Shown: positions 34,882-44,739 of the stretch, piece after piece | Layout: each line of letters begins with the position of its first letter | How positions within the stretch are numbered: position 1 is the first letter of the stretch | From: Enterobacterales bacterium CwR94 | GTDB lineage: Bacteria > Pseudomonadota > Gammaproteobacteria > Enterobacterales > Enterobacteriaceae | DNA length: 64,000 bases | Assembly: GCA_002837195.1 (NCBI GenBank) | Contig: KZ478065.1 | Coordinates: 186,001 to 250,000 of the forward strand | Direction: 5' to 3' | Program-made: the position numbers and the translations under genes | Notes under the pieces: model-generated | Databases searched by the model: none | Told to the model about the DNA's origin: nothing | What the model saw: only the letters and a program-made list of their open reading frames with translations

Positions 34882-34895
34882 TTGATACAAATCAA
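34882..34895. promoter_or_regulatory. FNR box of grcA
   Basis: TTGAT-ACAA-ATCAA is a perfect FNR site (TTGAT-N4-ATCAA), about 90 nt upstream of the grcA start. A second repeat, TTGAT-GAG-ATCAA at 34956-34968, has a 3-nt spacer and may be a degenerate second site; E. coli yfiD has two FNR sites. Confidence 0.8.
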
Positions 34896-35036
34896 TAAAA
34901 ACCAGGCCTGTAAGCTAACCCACTGTTTATTTTGCATTCTTTAACTAAACTTTTTTTGATGAGATCAACTTTTTTAGCGTTCCACCGCGCGGCGCACCAG
35001 GTTAAGCTTACGGCAGAATGACTTAGGGAGGCCTAC

Positions 35037-35720
35037 ATGAGCAGCACTATTACCTGGCACGACGTGCTGGCAGAAGAGAAGCAGAAACCGTACTTTATCG
35101 ACACCTTGCAGAAAGTGGCGAGTGAGCGCGCAGCGGGCAAAACGGTGTATCCACCCAAAGAGGCAGTGTTCAACGCCTTTCGGTTGACCGAATTGGGGGA
35201 TATCAAAGTGGTGATATTGGGGCAAGATCCTTACCACGGCCCGAATCAGGCACACGGTTTGGCCTTTTCTGTCCTGCCTGGCATTCAGCCGCCTCCTTCT
35301 CTGCTTAATATGTACAAAGAACTGGAAACCGATATTGCTGGCTTTGTACGGCCCACTCACGGCTTCTTAGAAAGCTGGGCGCGTCAGGGAGTGCTGTTAC
35401 TAAACACCGTTTTGACGGTGGAACGTGGCCAGGCGCATTCGCACGCAAAATTTGGCTGGGAAACCTTTACCGATCGCGTCATTGCGCTGATCAATGAGCA
35501 CCGTGAAGGTGTGGTGTTTCTGCTATGGGGATCGCACGCGCAACGCAAAGGCAGCATCATTGACCGAAACCGGCACGCCGTATTGCAGGCGCCGCACCCT
35601 TCTCCGCTCTCTGCACACCGTGGTTTTTTTGGCAGTAAGCCTTTTTCGCAGGCCAATGCTTTGTTGCAGGCCAGAGGCGAAACGGCGATTAACTGGCAGC
35701 CTGAACTGCCAGACGCATAA
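35037..35720 (+). CDS. ung: Uracil-DNA glycosylase
   Basis: Ung removes uracil from DNA. The 227-aa family-1 enzyme has the catalytic motif [18 protein letters not shown] (Asp in GQDPYH) and [17 protein letters not shown], which carries the catalytic His. AGGGAGG lies just upstream of the ATG. Here ung is directly followed by grpE, whereas in E. coli many genes lie between. Confidence 0.97.
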   Translation: MSSTITWHDVLAEEKQKPYFIDTLQKVASERAAGKTVYPPKEAVFNAFRLTELGDIKVVILGQDPYHGPNQAHGLAFSVLPGIQPPPSLLNMYKELETDIAGFVRPTHGFLESWARQGVLLLNTVLTVERGQAHSHAKFGWETFTDRVIALINEHREGVVFLLWGSHAQRKGSIIDRNRHAVLQAPHPSPLSAHRGFFGSKPFSQANALLQARGETAINWQPELPDA

Positions 35721-35725
35721 ACCGT

Positions 35726-35746
35726 GGCTCCCCTTAAGTGGGGAGC
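35726..35746. terminator. Weak bidirectional hairpin between ung and grpE
   Basis: GCTCCCC and GGGGAGC form a 7-bp stem with a short loop between the convergent ung and grpE ends. No good T-tract follows on either strand. Confidence 0.4.
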
Positions 35747-35759
35747 TCTGGCGAAGGCA

Positions 35760-36341
35760 TTATGCTTTCGCTTTTGAAACCGCAACCATCGCCGGACGTA
35801 ACAAACGCCCGTTGAGCGTGTAACCACGCTGCATCACCATCAACACGTGGTTGGGCGCCATCTCATCAGATTCCATCATTGACATGGCCTGGTGCAATTC
35901 CGGGTTGAACGGCACATGCGTGTCGCCGACCACTTCCACGCCAAACTTGCGCACCGCGTCGATCAGCGATTTCAGCGTCAACTCAATCCCTTCCAGCATA
36001 GGCTTCAGCGCTTCATTCTCTTTGTCCGCCAGTTCAATGGCGCGCTCAAGGCTATCAATCACCGGCAGTAATTCATTGGAGAACTTCTCTAAAGCAAACT
36101 TATGTGCTTTTTCGACATCCAATTCAGTGCGGCGACGAATGTTTTCGATTTCAGCCTGTGCACGCAATTGCGCATCACGTACACCTGATTTAGACACAGC
36201 CAGTTCCGCTTCCAGTTCAGCAATACGCGCGTCGCGGACGTCCTCAACGGCCTCAGGCGGTTCAACATCCTCAACGCGTGCCTGCTGTTCCATTTCGTCT
36301 GAGACTTGCTCGTTTGGGGTTTTCTGTTCTTTACTACTCAT
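35760..36341 (-). CDS. grpE: Nucleotide exchange factor GrpE
   Basis: GrpE releases ADP from DnaK. The 193-aa product has the acidic N-terminus, the long coiled-coil helix ([19 protein letters not shown] ... [17 protein letters not shown]) and the C-terminal beta domain ([22 protein letters not shown]). A sigma-32 promoter precedes it. Confidence 0.97.
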   Translation of the reverse strand: MSSKEQKTPNEQVSDEMEQQARVEDVEPPEAVEDVRDARIAELEAELAVSKSGVRDAQLRAQAEIENIRRRTELDVEKAHKFALEKFSNELLPVIDSLERAIELADKENEALKPMLEGIELTLKSLIDAVRKFGVEVVGDTHVPFNPELHQAMSMMESDEMAPNHVLMVMQRGYTLNGRLLRPAMVAVSKAKA

Positions 36342-36384
36342 GAAATTCTCCGCGTTCTACAGATTCATATCGCCAGTTCGCTTA

Positions 36385-36412
36385 TTATGGGGATTGGATT
36401 CGCGGTTTCAAG
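36385..36412 (-). promoter_or_regulatory. Sigma-32 heat-shock promoter of grpE
   Basis: Minus strand CTTGAAA, 13 nt, CCCCAT-AA matches the heat-shock consensus CTTGAAA-N11-16-CCCCATNT. It lies about 45-70 nt upstream of the grpE start. Confidence 0.85.
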
Positions 36413-36463
36413 GGAACCCGACACATTGTCGTGGCCCTTCATTCGGGAAGGAACAGCAGTACG

Positions 36464-37342
36464 ATGAGCACTCACTTTAAATGTATCGCCATTGTTGGTC
36501 ATCCGCGCCACCCTACGGCGTTGACCACCCATGAAATGTTGTGGCGCTGGCTAACGGAAAAAGGCTACGAAGTGATCGTCGAACAGCAGATCGCCCGCGA
36601 TCTGGCCCTGAACGATGTCCAAACCGGTTCGCTGGCCGAGATAGGCCAAAAAGCAGACCTGGCGGTGGTGGTAGGAGGCGATGGCAATATGTTGGGCGCT
36701 GCGCGCGTGCTGGCACGCTACGACATTAAAGTCATCGGCATCAATCGCGGCAATTTGGGCTTTCTCACCGATCTCGATCCTGAAAACGCGTTGCAGCAGC
36801 TAGCGGATGTGCTGGAGGGCGAGTATCGCGTTGAAACACGCTTTCTGTTGGAAGCACAGGTCTGCCGACAGCATCAGGATCCGCGTATCGGCACAGCGAT
36901 CAATGAAGTGGTGCTGCACCCGGGCAAAGTCGCGCACATGATCGAATTTGAGGTCTATATCGATGAAGTGTTTGCGTTTTCTCAGCGATCCGATGGCCTG
37001 ATTATCTCCACGCCAACCGGTTCCACGGCGTACTCGTTATCCGCTGGCGGCCCGATTTTGACCCCGTCTTTAGACGCGATTGCGCTGGTGCCGATGTTTC
37101 CGCACACGCTGTCAGCCAGGCCGCTGGTGATTAACAGCAGCAGCACCATTCGCCTGCGTTTTTCCTCTTTGCGCAGCGATCTGGAAATCAGTTGCGACAG
37201 CCAAATTGCCTTGCCAATACTGGATGGCGAGGATGTGCTCGTGCGCCGTAGCGACCATCACCTGACGCTTATTCATCCTAAAAATTATAATTATTTTAAT
37301 ACGTTAAGCTCAAAACTCGGCTGGTCAAAAAAATTGTTCTAA
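36464..37342 (+). CDS. nadK: NAD kinase
   Basis: NadK phosphorylates NAD to NADP. The 292-aa product has the kinase signature [16 protein letters not shown] and the second motif [16 protein letters not shown] with NE in [12 protein letters not shown] 36464 is chosen because GGAA and the canonical [17 protein letters not shown] start fit it. It is divergent from grpE and followed by recN as in E. coli. Confidence 0.97.
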   Translation: MSTHFKCIAIVGHPRHPTALTTHEMLWRWLTEKGYEVIVEQQIARDLALNDVQTGSLAEIGQKADLAVVVGGDGNMLGAARVLARYDIKVIGINRGNLGFLTDLDPENALQQLADVLEGEYRVETRFLLEAQVCRQHQDPRIGTAINEVVLHPGKVAHMIEFEVYIDEVFAFSQRSDGLIISTPTGSTAYSLSAGGPILTPSLDAIALVPMFPHTLSARPLVINSSSTIRLRFSSLRSDLEISCDSQIALPILDGEDVLVRRSDHHLTLIHPKNYNYFNTLSSKLGWSKKLF

Positions 37343-37360
37343 ATTTGGTCACAGCCACTT

Positions 37361-37380
37361 TACTGTGTATAAAACCAGTA
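37361..37380. promoter_or_regulatory. LexA box of recN
   Basis: TA-CTGT-GTATAAAA-CCAG-TA has the SOS-box layout CTGT-N8-(A/C)CAG and the same form as the first E. coli recN box. A weaker second match (CTGT-N8-CCAT) follows at about 37385-37400. Both lie within 70 nt upstream of recN and indicate SOS induction. Confidence 0.85.
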
Positions 37381-37428
37381 TATACTGTATGAAAAACCAT
37401 GCGTGTGTTTTTATACAGGACGACGACT

Positions 37429-39090
37429 ATGCTGGCGCAACTCACAATCAGTAACTTTGCTATCGTTCGTGAACTGGAGATCGACTTCCATCGCGGCATG
37501 ACCGCCATTACCGGGGAAACGGGTGCGGGCAAATCCATTGCCATTGATGCGCTAGGTTTATGCCTGGGCGGTCGTGCTGAAGCCGATATGGTACGCACAG
37601 GCGCCAGCCGCGCTGACCTCTGCGCACGCTTCTCCTTAAAAGACACCCCTTCGGCATTACGCTGGCTGGAAGAAAATCACCTTGATGAAGGCAATGAATG
37701 CCTGCTGCGCCGCGTCATAAGCAGCGATGGCCGTTCACGTGGCTATATCAATGGCACGTCGGTGCCGCTGTCACAACTGCGGGACATTGGCCAACATCTC
37801 ATTCAAATTCATGGCCAGCACGCACATCAGTTGCTGTTAAAACCCGATCACCAAAAGCACCTGCTCGATGCTTACGCTAACGAAGGTGAAACGCTGAGCA
37901 CGATGCGCCGCCACTATCGTCAGTGGCATGAAAGCTGTCGGGCATTGTCCCAACATCAGCAATTGGCGCAAGAGCGTGAAGCTCGCCGCGAACTGCTGAC
38001 TTACCAATTAAAAGAACTCAACGAATTTGCCCCTGTCGCTGGTGAATTTGAACAAATCGACGAAGAGTACAAACGGCTGGCGAACAGTGGACAGCTACTC
38101 TCTACCAGCCAGCAAACCTTGACCCTGTTAGCGGATGGCGAAGATCAAAGCCTACAGAGTCAGCTCTATACGGCGCGTCAGTTAATGAGTGAGTTGGTGG
38201 GTATGGATGACAAACTGGGTGGCGTGTTAACCATGCTGGAAGAGGCCGCCATTCAACTCAGTGAAGCCAGTGATGAACTGCGTCACTACTGCGATCGTCT
38301 TGATCTGGATCCCAATCGTTTATACGAGCTTGAACAGCGTATTGCGCGACAAATCCACCTGGCGCGTAAGCACCACATTACGCCTGAAAGCCTGGCCGCG
38401 TTTCATCAACAGTTGCTGGCAGAACAAGAACAACTGTCACAACAAGAGAGCGATCAGGCGCATTTGGCAGATGCCGTTTCTACTCACTATCAGGCGGCAC
38501 TCAGCACGGCTCAACAGCTCCATGAACGCCGCTCCGCGAATGCAGAAGAGTTGTCACGGCTCATTACCGACAGTATGCACAGTCTGGCGATGCCGCACGG
38601 GCAGTTTGCCATTGCCGTTAACTTCAATGCCGACCACCTGACGGCCGATGGAGCCGACACCCTGGATTTCCGCGTCACCACTAACCCAGGTCAGCCGCTG
38701 CAAGGCTTAGGAAAAGTGGCCTCTGGCGGTGAGCTATCGCGTATCGCACTGGCGATTCAAGTGATTACCGCCCGTAAAATGGAAACACCGGCACTGATTT
38801 TTGATGAAGTGGATGTCGGTATCAGTGGCCCAACGGCTGCCGTCGTGGGTCGGATGCTACGCCAGTTAGGGGAATCAACCCAGGTTATGTGTGTCACGCA
38901 CTTGCCACAGGTTGCTGGCTGCGGCCACCAACATTTTGTGGTGAGTAAAGAAACCGATGGCGCAATGACGGAAACACATATGCAAGCCCTCGACAAACGG
39001 GCGCGTTTACAGGAACTCGCCAGACTGCTTGGCGGCAGCGAGGTCACGCGCAATACACTGGCGAATGCGAAAGAACTGTTAGCAGCATAA
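37429..39090 (+). CDS. recN: DNA repair protein RecN
   Basis: RecN is an SMC-like ATPase for double-strand-break repair, strongly SOS-induced. The 553-aa product has Walker [15 protein letters not shown] (about 29-42), long central coiled coils, signature [18 protein letters not shown], and Walker [16 protein letters not shown] 37429 is preferred over the in-frame 37399 because [13 protein letters not shown] is the family start and the LexA box precedes it. Confidence 0.97.
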   Translation: MLAQLTISNFAIVRELEIDFHRGMTAITGETGAGKSIAIDALGLCLGGRAEADMVRTGASRADLCARFSLKDTPSALRWLEENHLDEGNECLLRRVISSDGRSRGYINGTSVPLSQLRDIGQHLIQIHGQHAHQLLLKPDHQKHLLDAYANEGETLSTMRRHYRQWHESCRALSQHQQLAQEREARRELLTYQLKELNEFAPVAGEFEQIDEEYKRLANSGQLLSTSQQTLTLLADGEDQSLQSQLYTARQLMSELVGMDDKLGGVLTMLEEAAIQLSEASDELRHYCDRLDLDPNRLYELEQRIARQIHLARKHHITPESLAAFHQQLLAEQEQLSQQESDQAHLADAVSTHYQAALSTAQQLHERRSANAEELSRLITDSMHSLAMPHGQFAIAVNFNADHLTADGADTLDFRVTTNPGQPLQGLGKVASGGELSRIALAIQVITARKMETPALIFDEVDVGISGPTAAVVGRMLRQLGESTQVMCVTHLPQVAGCGHQHFVVSKETDGAMTETHMQALDKRARLQELARLLGGSEVTRNTLANAKELLAA

Positions 39091-39096
39091 CGAGTG

Positions 39097-39120
39097 TAGC
39101 CCCGCCTGACGGGGCTTTTT
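39097..39120 (+). terminator. recN terminator
   Basis: AGCCCC-gcctgac-GGGGCT then TTTTT, 7 nt after the recN stop. Confidence 0.85.
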
Positions 39121-39334
39121 ATTGTCTATTTTTTCCGCAACCGCTTTGCTTCCCTGCCCTGTTAACGCACTTTTTTTACTTTTCGTGGTCATATCCTTGG
39201 TTTCCAGAGGTTTCCAAGCGGCTTTAGGTTTATTATTATCGGCAACTTATCGCTGACTGATTCGCCAACAGAGTACTCAGCTTAGAGCCTGTCACCGTGG
39301 GCGCTGATGCCCCTAAGAAAGGAATGTAAGAGAT

Positions 39335-39685
39335 ATGCGCTGTAAAACGCTGACTGTCGCCGCCCTGGCTGCCCTGATGTTGACTGCCGGTTGTTCCACT
39401 CTGGAGCGCGTGGTTTACCGCCCAGATATCAATCAGGGAAACTATCTGGTCGCTAATGACGTCGCAAAAATCCACAACGGCATGACACAACAGCAGGTAG
39501 CCTATACCCTGGGTTCACCGATGATGCATGATCCCTTTGGTAGCAACGTGTGGTACTACGTGTTCCGTGAACAACCCGGTCACGAAAGCGTGAAGCAACA
39601 AACGCTGACGTTAACCTTCGACAGCAATGGTGTGCTGACCAACATCGATAACAAGCCTGCACTCACCCGCTCTCAGGCTAACTAA
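39335..39685 (+). CDS. bamE: Outer membrane assembly lipoprotein BamE
   Basis: BamE (SmpA) is a lipoprotein of the BAM complex that inserts beta-barrel proteins. The 116-aa product has a lipobox LMLTAGC with lipidated Cys20 and the BamE fold ([23 protein letters not shown]). The C-terminus matches E. coli (NIDNKPAL). The 244 nt between recN and bamE carries the recN terminator and presumably the bamE promoter; no gene is seen. Confidence 0.96.
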   Translation: MRCKTLTVAALAALMLTAGCSTLERVVYRPDINQGNYLVANDVAKIHNGMTQQQVAYTLGSPMMHDPFGSNVWYYVFREQPGHESVKQQTLTLTFDSNGVLTNIDNKPALTRSQAN

Positions 39686-39699
39686 GTCGCACTTGAACA

Positions 39700-39732
39700 G
39701 AAAAAAAGCCAGTCATCGACTGGCTTTCTCTT
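39700..39732. terminator. Bidirectional terminator, bamE / amidohydrolase
   Basis: AGCCAGTC-atc-GACTGGCT has A-rich sequence on the left and TTTCTCTTT on the right, so it can end bamE on the plus strand and the convergent amidohydrolase gene on the minus strand. Confidence 0.85.
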
Positions 39733-41117
39733 TATGCGCTTTTCGCTAACCCACCGTATACCTGCCGCCCGCGATGGAAGGTAGCCAGTATCGGTGACAG
39801 ATGCGCCACGGCTTCTGCTGAGCAACTGGCATCAACCAGAATCATGGTGGCCTCATCCTGCACCTTCGGCCACTGCTGCTCACCGTGATTATTCAGCGGC
39901 AACACCTCATTGGTCGCGATGCCAAGAGAGCGGCTCAGTGAATACTCATCCGGGCCGCGATAAAGCTGCGCATAGGTATTGGCCTTTTCTAGCATGCTCC
40001 CCGTACCGAAAGGCTGCCAGTGATCGGCAATGGTGTCGGTGCCCGACCACACGGGGATACCTGCGGCACGTAACTGGGGTAACGGCATGATCACGCGGCC
40101 AATGGGCACCGTTGTTGCGATGCTAAATTGCTGCTCTTTTAGATCCGCAATCATGGTTTCCAGTGCTTTTCCCTCTAACGTACCGAGCGCGAAAGCATGG
40201 CTTAGCGTGACTTTGCCTTTTAAACGCGGGTTATCCCGAACCGTATCGATCATATAGCGAATGGCTGCCACGCCATGCGGTTCCGTTTCATGGATATGAA
40301 TATCAATGGGCGCGTTAAAATCCAGAGCGATACCGAACATAGTATCCAGCGACTTTTTCATGTTGCCATCAACATTGGTGGGATCAAGTCCCCCCACATA
40401 ATGCGCCCCTTGTTGCATCGCATCGCGCATCATACTCTCGACGCCGGAACGCAGCAGGCCGTGTTGTGGGAACGCGACAATTTCACAGGAAAAATCAGCC
40501 TGATGTGCGGCGATGGCCTGTTGCAGGTGCGTGAGTCCCGTCAGCTTGCTAATGGGATCAATATTGCAATGACTGCGTGCCACAGTCGTGCCTTTGCTTT
40601 GCAGTAATGCCATCAGCTTTTCGGCTCGCTGTTCGGAAACGGGCAGCAATTCCGGGAGAATAGCTTCTTCCTGATGGATCATATCGATCACCGTTTTACG
40701 CGGCAGCGGAGCGCGCCAACCTGAACCGTAATAGGTTTTGTCGAGATGAATATGCATATCGCGCGTAGCAGGCAGCAGCAAAGCCCCTTTCGCATCCCAG
40801 CCAGCAGCACTGCCTGAGGCGGTACCGGCTTTTTGCATCGACGTTATTTTGCCGTCGGTCACTTCAATATCATACAAGCCCGTTTGCGTGGCCGTAATCA
40901 CGCCTTTATCGCGGATAAAAGACTCTTCGAGGCGCACATTGCGTAGCCAGTAATGTTGGGTATCCACGCGTCCGTTGGGTACATCCTGACAGTTGAGGGG
41001 AGCGTTGAACGGCACTGAAGCCTGGCTGATACCGGCGGCAAACAGCGTGCCTGCGGCCGTGAGTTTCGCACCCGTCGCCAAAAACTGGCGACGGCCTGCT
41101 GAGGGTACAGTGGACAT
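39732..41117 (-). CDS. Tat-exported amidohydrolase (cytosine-deaminase-like)
   Basis: The 461-aa protein belongs to the metal-dependent amidohydrolase superfamily. Metal-binding motif HMHIHLDKTYYGSGW, later HIHETEPH and SGTDTIADHW point to the CodA-like branch. An N-terminal twin-arginine signal (SAGRRQFLATGAKLTAAGT) indicates export to the periplasm in folded form. ATG 41117 is chosen because AGGAG precedes it and it places the RR motif properly. In E. coli no such gene lies between bamE and rnfH, so it is an insertion in this lineage. The substrate is unknown. Confidence 0.75.
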   Translation of the reverse strand: MSTVPSAGRRQFLATGAKLTAAGTLFAAGISQASVPFNAPLNCQDVPNGRVDTQHYWLRNVRLEESFIRDKGVITATQTGLYDIEVTDGKITSMQKAGTASGSAAGWDAKGALLLPATRDMHIHLDKTYYGSGWRAPLPRKTVIDMIHQEEAILPELLPVSEQRAEKLMALLQSKGTTVARSHCNIDPISKLTGLTHLQQAIAAHQADFSCEIVAFPQHGLLRSGVESMMRDAMQQGAHYVGGLDPTNVDGNMKKSLDTMFGIALDFNAPIDIHIHETEPHGVAAIRYMIDTVRDNPRLKGKVTLSHAFALGTLEGKALETMIADLKEQQFSIATTVPIGRVIMPLPQLRAAGIPVWSGTDTIADHWQPFGTGSMLEKANTYAQLYRGPDEYSLSRSLGIATNEVLPLNNHGEQQWPKVQDEATMILVDASCSAEAVAHLSPILATFHRGRQVYGGLAKSA

Positions 41118-41216
41118 TATTGTTTTCTCCTGTCTGGTCAATCCGTTACAACGTAGATCAGAGAAAACGGTCATGCCGGGGTATTTTCCACTGCGTACCA
41201 GTGGAAAACAGAATAA

Positions 41217-41504
41217 CTATTTTTTAGCCGAGCGCTCCGCCCGCAGACGACGCAGCTCTTTGGGATCGGCTATCAGCGGTCGGTAAATTTCGACGCGATC
41301 GCCCGCTTCCACGGTGTCCTGCAGCTTCACCGCTCGGCTAAAGATGCCCACTTTATTTTGCTTGAGATCGATCTCTGGACGCAGTGTCAGTAAGCCAGAC
41401 GCCACAATGGCCTGCTCAACCGTACTGCCCGCGGCCACCTTCACTTTCTGGAGATACTGCTTATCAGGGAGCGCGTAAGCCACTTCAATTGAGATATCAG
41501 GCAC
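41217..41504 (-). CDS. rnfH: RnfH ubiquitin-fold protein
   Basis: The 95-aa protein matches RnfH ([17 protein letters not shown] ... [19 protein letters not shown]). It has a ubiquitin-like fold, and its function is not established despite the Rnf-linked name. GTG 41504 is chosen because GAGG lies 6 nt upstream and the protein then begins [13 protein letters not shown] like E. coli. It overlaps the end of ratA by 8 nt; rnfH-ratA is a toxin-antitoxin-like locus in E. coli literature. Confidence 0.9.
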   Translation of the reverse strand: MPDISIEVAYALPDKQYLQKVKVAAGSTVEQAIVASGLLTLRPEIDLKQNKVGIFSRAVKLQDTVEAGDRVEIYRPLIADPKELRRLRAERSAKK

Positions 41505-41934
41505 GGTAAACCTCTTTCGCACGCAGCGTAAAGGCTTGCACCATGCTGCTGGCCAACTCTTTAAAAATCCGACCAAAGGCCAGCTCAATCAGCTTATTGG
41601 TGAACTCAAACTCGAGGTTTAGCTCCACTTTACAAGCGTCATCCCCCAATGAAACAAAGGTCCAGCCGCCACTGAGCGAACGAAAAGGACCATCAACCAG
41701 TTGCATATGAATGCTTTGGTTGTGCGTCAGCGTGTTGCGCGTGACAAAGGTCTTACTGATACCCGCTTTCGAAACATCGACAGAAGCCGTCATCTGCCCT
41801 TCATTGGCATCCAGAACGCGGCTTCCTGTACAACCCGGTAAAAATTCGGGATAGGCGTCAACATCGTTGACTAAACGGTACATCTGCTCGGCGCTGTAAG
41901 GGACAAGCGCCGAACGACTAATCTGAGACATAGC
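41497..41934 (-). CDS. ratA: RatA, START-domain ribosome association toxin
   Basis: RatA (YfjG; a Coq10-like START-domain protein) was reported in E. coli to block 70S formation by binding 50S. The family is also linked to ubiquinone function. The 145-aa product starts [20 protein letters not shown] and contains [15 protein letters not shown] and [16 protein letters not shown]. The start at 41934 matches the family. It is divergent from smpB. Confidence 0.92.
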   Translation of the reverse strand, partial: AMSQISRSALVPYSAEQMYRLVNDVDAYPEFLPGCTGSRVLDANEGQMTASVDVSKAGISKTFVTRNTLTHNQSIHMQLVDGPFRSLSGGWTFVSLGDDACKVELNLEFEFTNKLIELAFGRIFKELASSMVQAFTLRAKEVYRA

Positions 41935-42053
41935 GTTTCCTGTTGTGCATGAGACGCGGAATAGTAACATTTTGCACGGTCAAACAAAAATTCCCCCCGC
42001 CACAAGGCACAGGGATGCGTTTGTTTTTTGCTTCACGTATACTAAGTCGCACT

Positions 42054-42536
42054 ATGACAAAGAAAAAAGCACACAAACCCGGTTCCGCTACCATTGCGCA
42101 AAACAAGCGCGCCCGCCATGAATACTTCATCGAAGAAGAGTTCGAAGCAGGCCTGTCATTGCAAGGATGGGAAGTCAAATCAATGCGCGCAGGGAAAGCT
42201 AACATCAGCGACAGCTATATTCTGCTGCGTGATGGCGAGGCTTTTCTGTTCGGTGCCACCATTCAGCCTTTGCTGGGCGCATCTACGCACGTCGTCTGCG
42301 ATCCCACACGTAACCGTAAACTGTTATTGAAACAGCGCGAGCTGGATTCACTGATTGGCCGCGTCAATCGTGAAGGTTATACCGTTGTCGCCTTGTCACT
42401 GTACTGGAAAAATGCCTGGGCCAAGCTCAAAATTGGCGTGGCGAAAGGTAAACGCGAACACGACAAGCGCGATGACATTAAAGAGCGAGAGTGGAAACTC
42501 GATAAAGCACGTATTATGAAACACGCGAACCGCTAA
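42054..42536 (+). CDS. smpB: SsrA-binding protein SmpB
   Basis: SmpB binds tmRNA and guides it to stalled ribosomes for trans-translation. The 160-aa product (same length as E. coli) shows [34 protein letters not shown] and the C-terminal tail [16 protein letters not shown] needed in the decoding centre. ssrA follows 48 nt downstream. Confidence 0.97.
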   Translation: MTKKKAHKPGSATIAQNKRARHEYFIEEEFEAGLSLQGWEVKSMRAGKANISDSYILLRDGEAFLFGATIQPLLGASTHVVCDPTRNRKLLLKQRELDSLIGRVNREGYTVVALSLYWKNAWAKLKIGVAKGKREHDKRDDIKEREWKLDKARIMKHANR

Positions 42537-42584
42537 GCCTCTGGCATAGCACCACGTTTTACTGTTATACTGCTTTCACTACTT

Positions 42585-42948
42585 GGGGCTGATTCTGGAT
42601 TCGACGGGATTTGCGAAGCCCAAGGAGCATGCCGAGGGGCGGTTGGCCTCGTAAAAAGCCGCAAAAAAATAGTCGCAAACGACGAAAACTACGCTTTAGC
42701 AGCTTAATAACCTGCTCAGAGCCCTCTCTCCCTAGCCTCCGCTCTTAGGACGGGGATCAAGAGAGGTCAAACCCAAAAGAGATCGCGTGGAGGCCCTGCC
42801 TGGGGTTGAAGCGTTAAACTTAATCAGGCTAGTTTGTTAGTGGCGTGTCCATCCGCAGCCGGCAAGCGAATGTAAAGATTGGACTAAGCATGTAGTGCCG
42901 ACGGTGTAGTAATTTCGGACGCGGGTTCAACTCCCGCCAGCTCCACCA
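42585..42948 (+). ncRNA. ssrA: Transfer-messenger RNA
   Basis: tmRNA rescues stalled ribosomes. The 5' end GGGGCTGATTCTGGATTCGA and the 3' TGGTTCAA-type T arm (GCGGGTTCAACTCCCGC) with encoded CCA delimit 364 nt. The tag reading frame at 42675-42707 encodes ANDENYALAA followed by TAA, identical to the E. coli tag. A TATACT -10-like box lies at 42566-42571. The 3' end is the integration site of the island that follows; CP4-57 uses the same site in E. coli K-12. Confidence 0.97.
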
Positions 42949-42960
42949 AAATTCTCCATC
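42925..42960. other. Left attachment site region in the ssrA 3' end
   Basis: The integrase gene begins about 200 nt beyond the intact ssrA 3' end. By analogy with CP4-57 and other ssrA islands, the crossover lies in the T-arm/CCA end of tmRNA, and the element restores that end. The exact core cannot be fixed because the right end is not in the window. Confidence 0.55.
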
Positions 42961-42990
42961 GGTGACACCAGAGTCATCCGATGAAGTCCT

Positions 42991-43026
42991 AAAAGCCCGC
43001 ATGGCGCAAGCCCTGCGGGCTTTTTT
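42991..43026 (+). terminator. ssrA-side terminator
   Basis: AGCCCGCA-n-TGCGGGCT followed by TTTTT, about 45 nt after the tmRNA CCA end. Confidence 0.85.
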
Positions 43027-43078
43027 GTGCCCTCAATTTATCCCGCGAAGTCCGAACTCAACTAATTAAATCCGAACC

Positions 43079-43135
43079 TTTTAGGCACCTTGTTAGGCAC
43101 CTTATAAAGCTTTATTGTTTTTGAGGTGCCTAAAA
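43079..43135. repeat. Integrase leader repeats (TTAGGCACC)
   Basis: TTAGGCACCTT occurs twice in direct orientation 12 nt apart (43081, 43093). A perfect 12-bp inverted partner (TTTTAGGCACCT at 43079 against AGGTGCCTAAAA at 43124) ends 17 nt before the integrase start. TCCGAAC is also repeated at 43051 and 43071. These are probably integrase/excisionase arm sites or operators for int autoregulation. Confidence 0.7.
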
Positions 43136-43151
43136 CTATGGAAACCCGGCA

Positions 43152-44393
43152 ATGGCAAGACAAACCAAACCTCTCTCCGTTAAGGAAATCGAATCTGCCA
43201 AACCCAAGGAAGCGGACTATGTGCTTTATGATGGCGATGGCCTTGAGCTACTGATCAAATCCAGCGGAAGTAAAATCTGGCAGTTTCGCTACATTCGCCC
43301 TGTCACCAAGAAACGTGCGAAGAAAAGCATAGGCTCCTACCCGGCAGTTACGCTTGCCGAGGCTCGAAGCTATCGGGCAGAATCCCGCTCTCTCCTGGCA
43401 AAACAAATCGATCCCCAGAAACATCAGGAAGAACAATTACGCAGCTCACTTGAAGCCAAAACTAATACTTTCCAACTCGTGGCAGAACGTTGGTGGAATG
43501 TGAAGAAAGCCAGCGTGACCGAGGACTATGCAGAGGACATTTGGCGATCTCTGGAAAGAGATGTCTTTCCTGCGATTGGTGACGTCAGCGTTACAGATAT
43601 CAAAGCTCATACTTTGGTTCAGGCCGTGCAACCGGTTCAGGCTAGAGGAGCACTGGAAACTGTTCGTCGCCTGTGCCAGCGCATCAATGAGGTCATGATC
43701 TATGCCCAAAACACGGGGCTGATTGATGCGGTTCCTAGTGTCAATATTGGAAAGGCATTCGAGAAGCCGCAGAAGAAAAACATGCCCAGCATTCGTCCCG
43801 ATCAGCTGCCTCAGTTAATGCAGACGATGCGAACGGCCAGCATTAGCCTTTCAACACGATGCCTGTTTATGTGGCAGCTTCTTACCATCACCCGCCCTGC
43901 CGAAGCGGCTGAAGCCCGTTGGGAAGAGGTAGACATGGAAACACGAGAATGGAAGATCCCTGCATCACGCATGAAGATGAACCGTGACCATACTGTGCCA
44001 TTGTCAGATGAAGCCATCGCTGTTCTGGAAATGATGAAACCGTTAAGTGGCAATCGTGAATTCATTTTTCCCAGCCGTATCAAACCAAAGCAACCAATGA
44101 ATAGTCAGACGGTTAACGCATCACTAAAGCGTGCGGGCTTTGGCGGTGTACTGGTTTCGCACGGCCTGCGATCTATCGCTAGTACAGCCCTTAACGAGCA
44201 AGGCTTTCCACCAGATGTGATTGAAGCAGCACTTGCTCATGTGGACAAGAATGAGGTGCGTCGTGCTTACAACCGTAGCGATTATCTTGAGCAGCGCCGC
44301 CCGATGATGCAGTGGTGGGCTGATTTTGTTAGCAAGGCGGACTTCGGGAGTATTGTTGAAACTGGTAAAACGGGGTTAAAACTTGTGGGCTAA
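43152..44393 (+). CDS. int: P4-type tyrosine recombinase (island integrase)
   Basis: The 413-aa protein belongs to the P4 integrase family, which inserts genomic islands into tRNA and tmRNA genes. The N-terminal DUF4102 domain (YVLYDGDGLELLIKSSGSKIW) is present. Catalytic residues are Arg248 in TITRPAEAAEARW, the HGLR motif (His337, Arg340), His363 in LAHVDKNEV and probably Tyr373 in RRAYNRSDYLEQRR. It is directly downstream of ssrA and points into the island, like intA of CP4-57. All catalytic positions are intact, so it may be active. Confidence 0.95.
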   Translation: MARQTKPLSVKEIESAKPKEADYVLYDGDGLELLIKSSGSKIWQFRYIRPVTKKRAKKSIGSYPAVTLAEARSYRAESRSLLAKQIDPQKHQEEQLRSSLEAKTNTFQLVAERWWNVKKASVTEDYAEDIWRSLERDVFPAIGDVSVTDIKAHTLVQAVQPVQARGALETVRRLCQRINEVMIYAQNTGLIDAVPSVNIGKAFEKPQKKNMPSIRPDQLPQLMQTMRTASISLSTRCLFMWQLLTITRPAEAAEARWEEVDMETREWKIPASRMKMNRDHTVPLSDEAIAVLEMMKPLSGNREFIFPSRIKPKQPMNSQTVNASLKRAGFGGVLVSHGLRSIASTALNEQGFPPDVIEAALAHVDKNEVRRAYNRSDYLEQRRPMMQWWADFVSKADFGSIVETGKTGLKLVG

Positions 44394-44739
44394 CTTTCTC
44401 GCTAAAAGGTGTTTTACCGGCAAAGGTGGATAGGCCCAACCCGGTATATGGATGAATCGGAGGTAGATCGCAATCGAATCTGACAGTCTGCTTTGTGCCA
44501 AACGCGGGCATTGGCGACTATAACTTGCTTCAGGACTACTACGAGGCGATTTTTTTGCTACTCACATGGACTCGGCTAATCCCGCAGTTTACGGATTCCG
44601 CCCTAGTCAGACCAAACGATGCTGGTATAATAAATAGGCTAAATCTGATGGAGAAATAGGAAAGCCTCAGATCTAAAGCAGGCTCTTACGGGCTGATTTT
44701 TTGGAAATATAGTTAAAAATTTAAAAAGGATAATATTTT
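44394..44739. other. Non-coding stretch after the integrase
   Basis: I see no convincing gene in these 346 bases. A TATAAT box at about 44632-44637 could be the -10 of a promoter for the gene at 44740. The roughly 100-nt leader that follows has short inverted repeats (ATCTGA at about 44644 against TCAGAT at about 44668). AAGGA precedes ATG 44740. If that gene is a BstA homologue, this is where a self-immunity element would be expected. Confidence 0.4.

Noticed and set aside
35726-35746. Strong terminator between ung and grpE
   Set aside because: The stem is good but no T-tract follows on either strand, so it is listed only as weak.
44394-44739. Second attachment site after the integrase
   Set aside because: No repeat of the ssrA 3' end found in this stretch; the right border must be beyond the window.
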